DNA of 23,908 nt from DALYCO01 sp964535545 (GTDB lineage Bacteria > Patescibacteriota > Minisyncoccia > Phycocordibacterales > UBA9973), in the NCBI GenBank assembly GCA_964535545.1, contig CAZHUT010000011.1:1-23908 (forward strand), written 5' to 3'. This document shows positions 22,155-23,908 of the stretch, piece by piece. The first letter of the stretch is position 1, and each line of letters begins with the position of its first letter. Under the pieces are notes generated by a model. It worked only from the letters and a program-made list of their open reading frames with translations, ran no database searches and was not told where the DNA came from. The position numbers and the translations under genes are program-made.

Positions 22155-23417
22155 TTATAAGCCGAATTCGCTTCTGGCCGCCTTAAAATCATCTGGATAT
22201 GGAGCCGCAATTGAAATCACTTCTCCGGTTGGAATTGCAAAGACAATTTCTCGAGCATGCAACGCCATTCGGCCAAAACCAAGCGCTGTATCCCGACCTG
22301 GCGCATAGAGCGCATCAGAAATAATCGGATGATTGAGCGATTTGAAATGCACGCGAAGCTGATGTGTGCGGCCAGTTTCTGGTTTTGCTTCGACATAACT
22401 ATACACACCTTCTTCGGTGCTTCCCTTGCCTTCTGCCCCGCCAATATCCGCGAGTACTTTGTATCGCGTAATTGCTTCGCGGAGTTCGCCGCGCGCGCCA
22501 CGTCCAGTAGCCCATTTTCGGACATCGTCTCGCGCGCGGCCAATTGGCGCAGTAATGACTCCTTCCCGTTCTTTAGGTACTCCTAATAAACATGCGTGAT
22601 ATGTTTTTTTAATCGTGTGGTCTTGAAACTGTTTTTTAAAAAAAAGAAAACTTTCCTGATTCTTGGCGATGAGCAGGCAGCCTGAAGTATCCTTATCGAG
22701 ACGATGGACAATTCCGGGACGCTTCACTGTCTTCCCTTCCAAGACCATAGGCTCGCCGATATCAGTCAGTTCTGGTCGTCCGGCCATAAGGATATCGGCT
22801 AGTGTTTCAAATTCGTTTCTACCGTCGCCATGAACAACCAAGCCGGCCGGCTTGTTGAGGACGATGACATATTCATCTTCGTAGAGGATTGGGGGCATGT
22901 ACAGAGTATTATGCATAATACAATAAAAAAGAACACCCTCTGGGAAAGGATGCTCAATGATATTGCTGATGAAGCCAAATGCTTGGGCTTCGATTGCCGT
23001 TAAATATACATTCTTGTCTGCTAAGGCGTAAATCTCTTCGATAGTCCTTCCGGTCGTACGAACATAAAATTCGAAAATTGACCGTTCAGCCATCAAATGT
23101 TTTTCAGTTATTATTTCTCCTGATGCAGGAATAATCCTGTGAAGGAGAAATTTTGTATCTGGTGTGGCAATGCGTCTAAAGCCGCATGCCTGGTGTATAA
23201 GAAGTGCAGCTGATGCAACTTCAGTGTGTCCAAATCCGATCAAACCAGAACTGGATATTTCTTGCAGTTTTTGAGCAATTTCTATGGCCGGGTTTACCTC
23301 ACCTCCTTTGCTATAAATATGTATCATTGCCGTGGGTGTATGTAACTGGGCCAAAAAAGAATTAATTGCTTTCACGGTTGCATCCTCGATGCGTCCCGCG
23401 ATATAAAGGTTCTCCAT
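22155..23417 (-). CDS. Joined ORF: ClpP-like serine protease domain plus RluA-family pseudouridine synthase
   Basis: One open frame of 420 aa from the ATG at 23417 (two residues after a TTG-initiated longer form; numbering here is from that longer form). Residues 3-156 resemble ClpP: IYSKGGEVNPAIEIA, EVASAALLIHQACG with putative nucleophile S71, KFLLHRI with H95, and the NVYLTAIEAQAFGFIS end; the third catalytic residue is not clear (D136 is a candidate). Residues 176-422 form an RluA/RluD-type rRNA or tRNA pseudouridine synthase: LNKPAGLVVHGDG, GIVHRLDKDTSGCLL with catalytic D243, and RTHQLRVHF. No S4 domain is present. An intrinsic terminator lies in the DNA joining the two domains, and a CATAAT 9 nt before an internal ATG (22898) suggests the synthase can be made alone. 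It may be a true fusion, or two genes left joined by a lost stop codon. Confidence 0.85.
   Translation of the reverse strand: MENLYIAGRIEDATVKAINSFLAQLHTPTAMIHIYSKGGEVNPAIEIAQKLQEISSSGLIGFGHTEVASAALLIHQACGFRRIATPDTKFLLHRIIPASGEIITEKHLMAERSIFEFYVRTTGRTIEEIYALADKNVYLTAIEAQAFGFISNIIEHPFPEGVLFYCIMHNTLYMPPILYEDEYVIVLNKPAGLVVHGDGRNEFETLADILMAGRPELTDIGEPMVLEGKTVKRPGIVHRLDKDTSGCLLIAKNQESFLFFKKQFQDHTIKKTYHACLLGVPKEREGVITAPIGRARDDVRKWATGRGARGELREAITRYKVLADIGGAEGKGSTEEGVYSYVEAKPETGRTHQLRVHFKSLNHPIISDALYAPGRDTALGFGRMALHAREIVFAIPTGEVISIAAPYPDDFKAARSEFGL
22908..22913 (-). promoter_or_regulatory. -10-like CATAAT before the internal RluA start
   Basis: Minus-strand CATAAT, 9 nt before the ATG at 22898 that begins MPPILYEDEYV, the natural N-terminus of the synthase domain. 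The spacing matches that seen before several other genes in the window. Confidence 0.35.
22922..22955 (-). terminator. Intrinsic terminator inside the ClpP-RluA reading frame
   Basis: On the minus strand GAGCATCC pairs with GGGTGTTC (two G-U pairs, no mismatch) around a 9-nt loop, followed directly by TTTTTTATT. No in-frame stop precedes it. In another frame, TGA (22954-22956) overlaps the base of the stem, exactly where a normal gene would end. Confidence 0.75.
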
Positions 23418-23468
23418 TGACAAATAGTTATTACTTGCTATAATAACACGTATTAGAAGTTAAGTCAA
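23417..23468. promoter_or_regulatory. Divergent promoter pair sharing one -10 element
   Basis: Plus strand: TTGACA (23417-23422), 16-nt spacer, TATAAT (23439-23444), reading to the 58-aa gene. Minus strand: TTGACT (23463-23468), 17-nt spacer, TATTAT (23440-23445), reading to the ClpP-RluA ORF. The two -10 boxes overlap by five bases, and the plus-strand -35 begins at the minus-strand start codon. Confidence 0.8.
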
Positions 23469-23478
23469 ATATATAACT

Positions 23479-23655
23479 ATGTCAGAAAAATTTCCAATGC
23501 CAGGTTCAAAAGACGAGAAGGGACACACATTTGTCCAAGCTCCAGACGGTTCACTTATGGAAGTTGGTGCAAAAGAAGAAAACGGTGAAATTGTTCCGCA
23601 ATTGAGCGAAGAACAGCAGGAAAGCTTGAACGAGCAGCACGAAGATCTTAGATAA
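23479..23655 (+). CDS. Unknown 58-aa acidic protein
   Basis: Starts MSEKFPMPGSKDEKGHTFVQ and ends QQESLNEQHEDLR. It is highly charged, Glu/Gln-rich at the C-terminus, has no membrane segment or cysteine and is probably partly disordered, with a likely beta-hairpin at VQAPDGSLMEVG. Family not recognised. Evidence that it is real: a fully consensus promoter (TTGACA-16-TATAAT), an ATG 35 nt after the -10, and a strong intrinsic terminator right after the stop codon. The promoter strength suggests high expression. It shares its promoter region with the ClpP-RluA ORF, so the two may be co-regulated or compete for polymerase. Confidence 0.75.
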   Translation: MSEKFPMPGSKDEKGHTFVQAPDGSLMEVGAKEENGEIVPQLSEEQQESLNEQHEDLR

Positions 23656-23685
23656 CAAAAAACACCCTACGGGGTGTTTTTTTAT
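23655..23685. terminator. Bidirectional terminator between the 58-aa gene and tRNA-Arg
   Basis: AACACCC (23661-23667) pairs with GGGTGTT (23672-23678) around a TACG loop, with T-runs on the plus strand and A-runs before it. It serves the 58-aa gene and the convergent tRNA-Arg. Confidence 0.9.
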
Positions 23686-23687
23686 AG

Positions 23688-23759
23688 TGCCCCCGCGAGG
23701 AATCGAACCTCGAATAACGGCTTAGAAGTCCGCAGTTATATCCATTTAACTACAGGGGC
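23688..23759 (-). tRNA. tRNA-Arg (anticodon TCT)
   Basis: A 72-nt cloverleaf with acceptor GCCCCTG/CGGGGGC (one G-U), anticodon loop CTTCTAA, T arm CGAGG-TTCGATT-CCTCG, discriminator A; CCA not encoded. Upstream on the minus strand TTGAAA (23794-23799), a 16-nt spacer and TACTTT (23772-23777) form a likely promoter. Confidence 0.95.
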
Positions 23760-23807
23760 GTTGTACCTAGAAAAGTACCATTTTATCTGGCTTTTTCAAA
23801 GTACGGG

Positions 23808-23836
23808 TTGATTTCGTTGATGAAATACAGTAGTAT
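23808..23836 (+). promoter_or_regulatory. Putative promoter of tRNA-Val
   Basis: TTGATT (23808-23813), 17-nt spacer, TAGTAT (23831-23836), ending 11 nt before the tRNA. Confidence 0.6.
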
Positions 23837-23847
23837 AGCCGGTACAT

Positions 23848-23908
23848 GCGCGGTTAGCTCAGTTGGTAGAGCAATCCGTTTACACCGGAAAGGTCAGGGG
23901 TTCGAGTC
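23848..23908 (+). tRNA. tRNA-Val (anticodon TAC), cut by the window edge
   Basis: Acceptor GCGCGGT, D arm GCTC-AGTTGGTA-GAGC, anticodon loop TTTACAC and the start of the T arm (GGGGTTCGAGTC). The 3' acceptor strand lies beyond the window. Confidence 0.92.

Overview
The window looks like a metagenome-derived scaffold from a Candidate Phyla Radiation (Patescibacteria, Parcubacteria-like) bacterium. Reasons: short intergenic gaps; a LOG-family protein next to a PH-domain membrane protein; a proline-rich membrane protein with a small N-terminal helical domain; a very large repeat surface protein ending in a peptidoglycan-binding domain; few Shine-Dalgarno motifs; and tRNA genes without an encoded CCA. 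The assignment rests on gene style and content, not on a database search. Two 100-N scaffold gaps (1723-1822 and 20210-20309) each lie inside a gene.

Layout: (1) 97-4525, minus strand: class I ribonucleotide reductase large subunit (gapped), a 514-nt intergenic region with a long inverted repeat, a LOG-family protein and a PH-domain membrane protein. (2) 4526-6971: a plus-strand island with one secreted Ig-like protein ending in a Bacteroidota type IX secretion sorting domain. It is preceded by a long hairpin and is foreign to its surroundings: either gene transfer or a chimeric join. (3) 6972-10888: PIF1-like helicase (minus), orphan OmpR-type response regulator (plus), short trans-prenyl diphosphate synthase (minus) and an unknown 101-aa protein (minus). 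(4) tRNA-His (plus). (5) 11167-14826, minus: a tight three-gene set of proline-rich/pilin-like membrane protein, pterin carbinolamine dehydratase and family-4 glycosyltransferase. (6) 14867-21323, minus: msrB, the giant surface protein, a five-TM protein, msrA and a membrane-anchored methyltransferase. The surface protein thus sits between both methionine sulfoxide reductases. (7) 21378-23759: tRNA-Leu with a degenerate partial copy upstream, ribosomal protein L19, an unusual ORF joining a ClpP-like domain to an RluA pseudouridine synthase across an intrinsic terminator, a 58-aa acidic protein divergent from it, and tRNA-Arg. tRNA-Val runs off the right edge.

Themes: genome maintenance and nucleotide supply (NrdA, PIF1), translation (L19, RluA, tRNAs), and a cell-surface module (surface protein, MsrA/B, methyltransferase, glycosyltransferase, prenyl synthase) probably concerned with building and protecting the envelope. 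Many genes have a -10-like hexamer only 6-10 nt before the start codon and no Shine-Dalgarno sequence, suggesting widespread leaderless mRNAs. The strongest leads are the ClpP-RluA ORF with its internal terminator, the lone type IX cargo gene, the shared -10 bidirectional promoter at 23417-23468, and the partial tRNA-Leu duplication. I did not find a clearly new defence or mobile system, and there is no CRISPR array or transposase.
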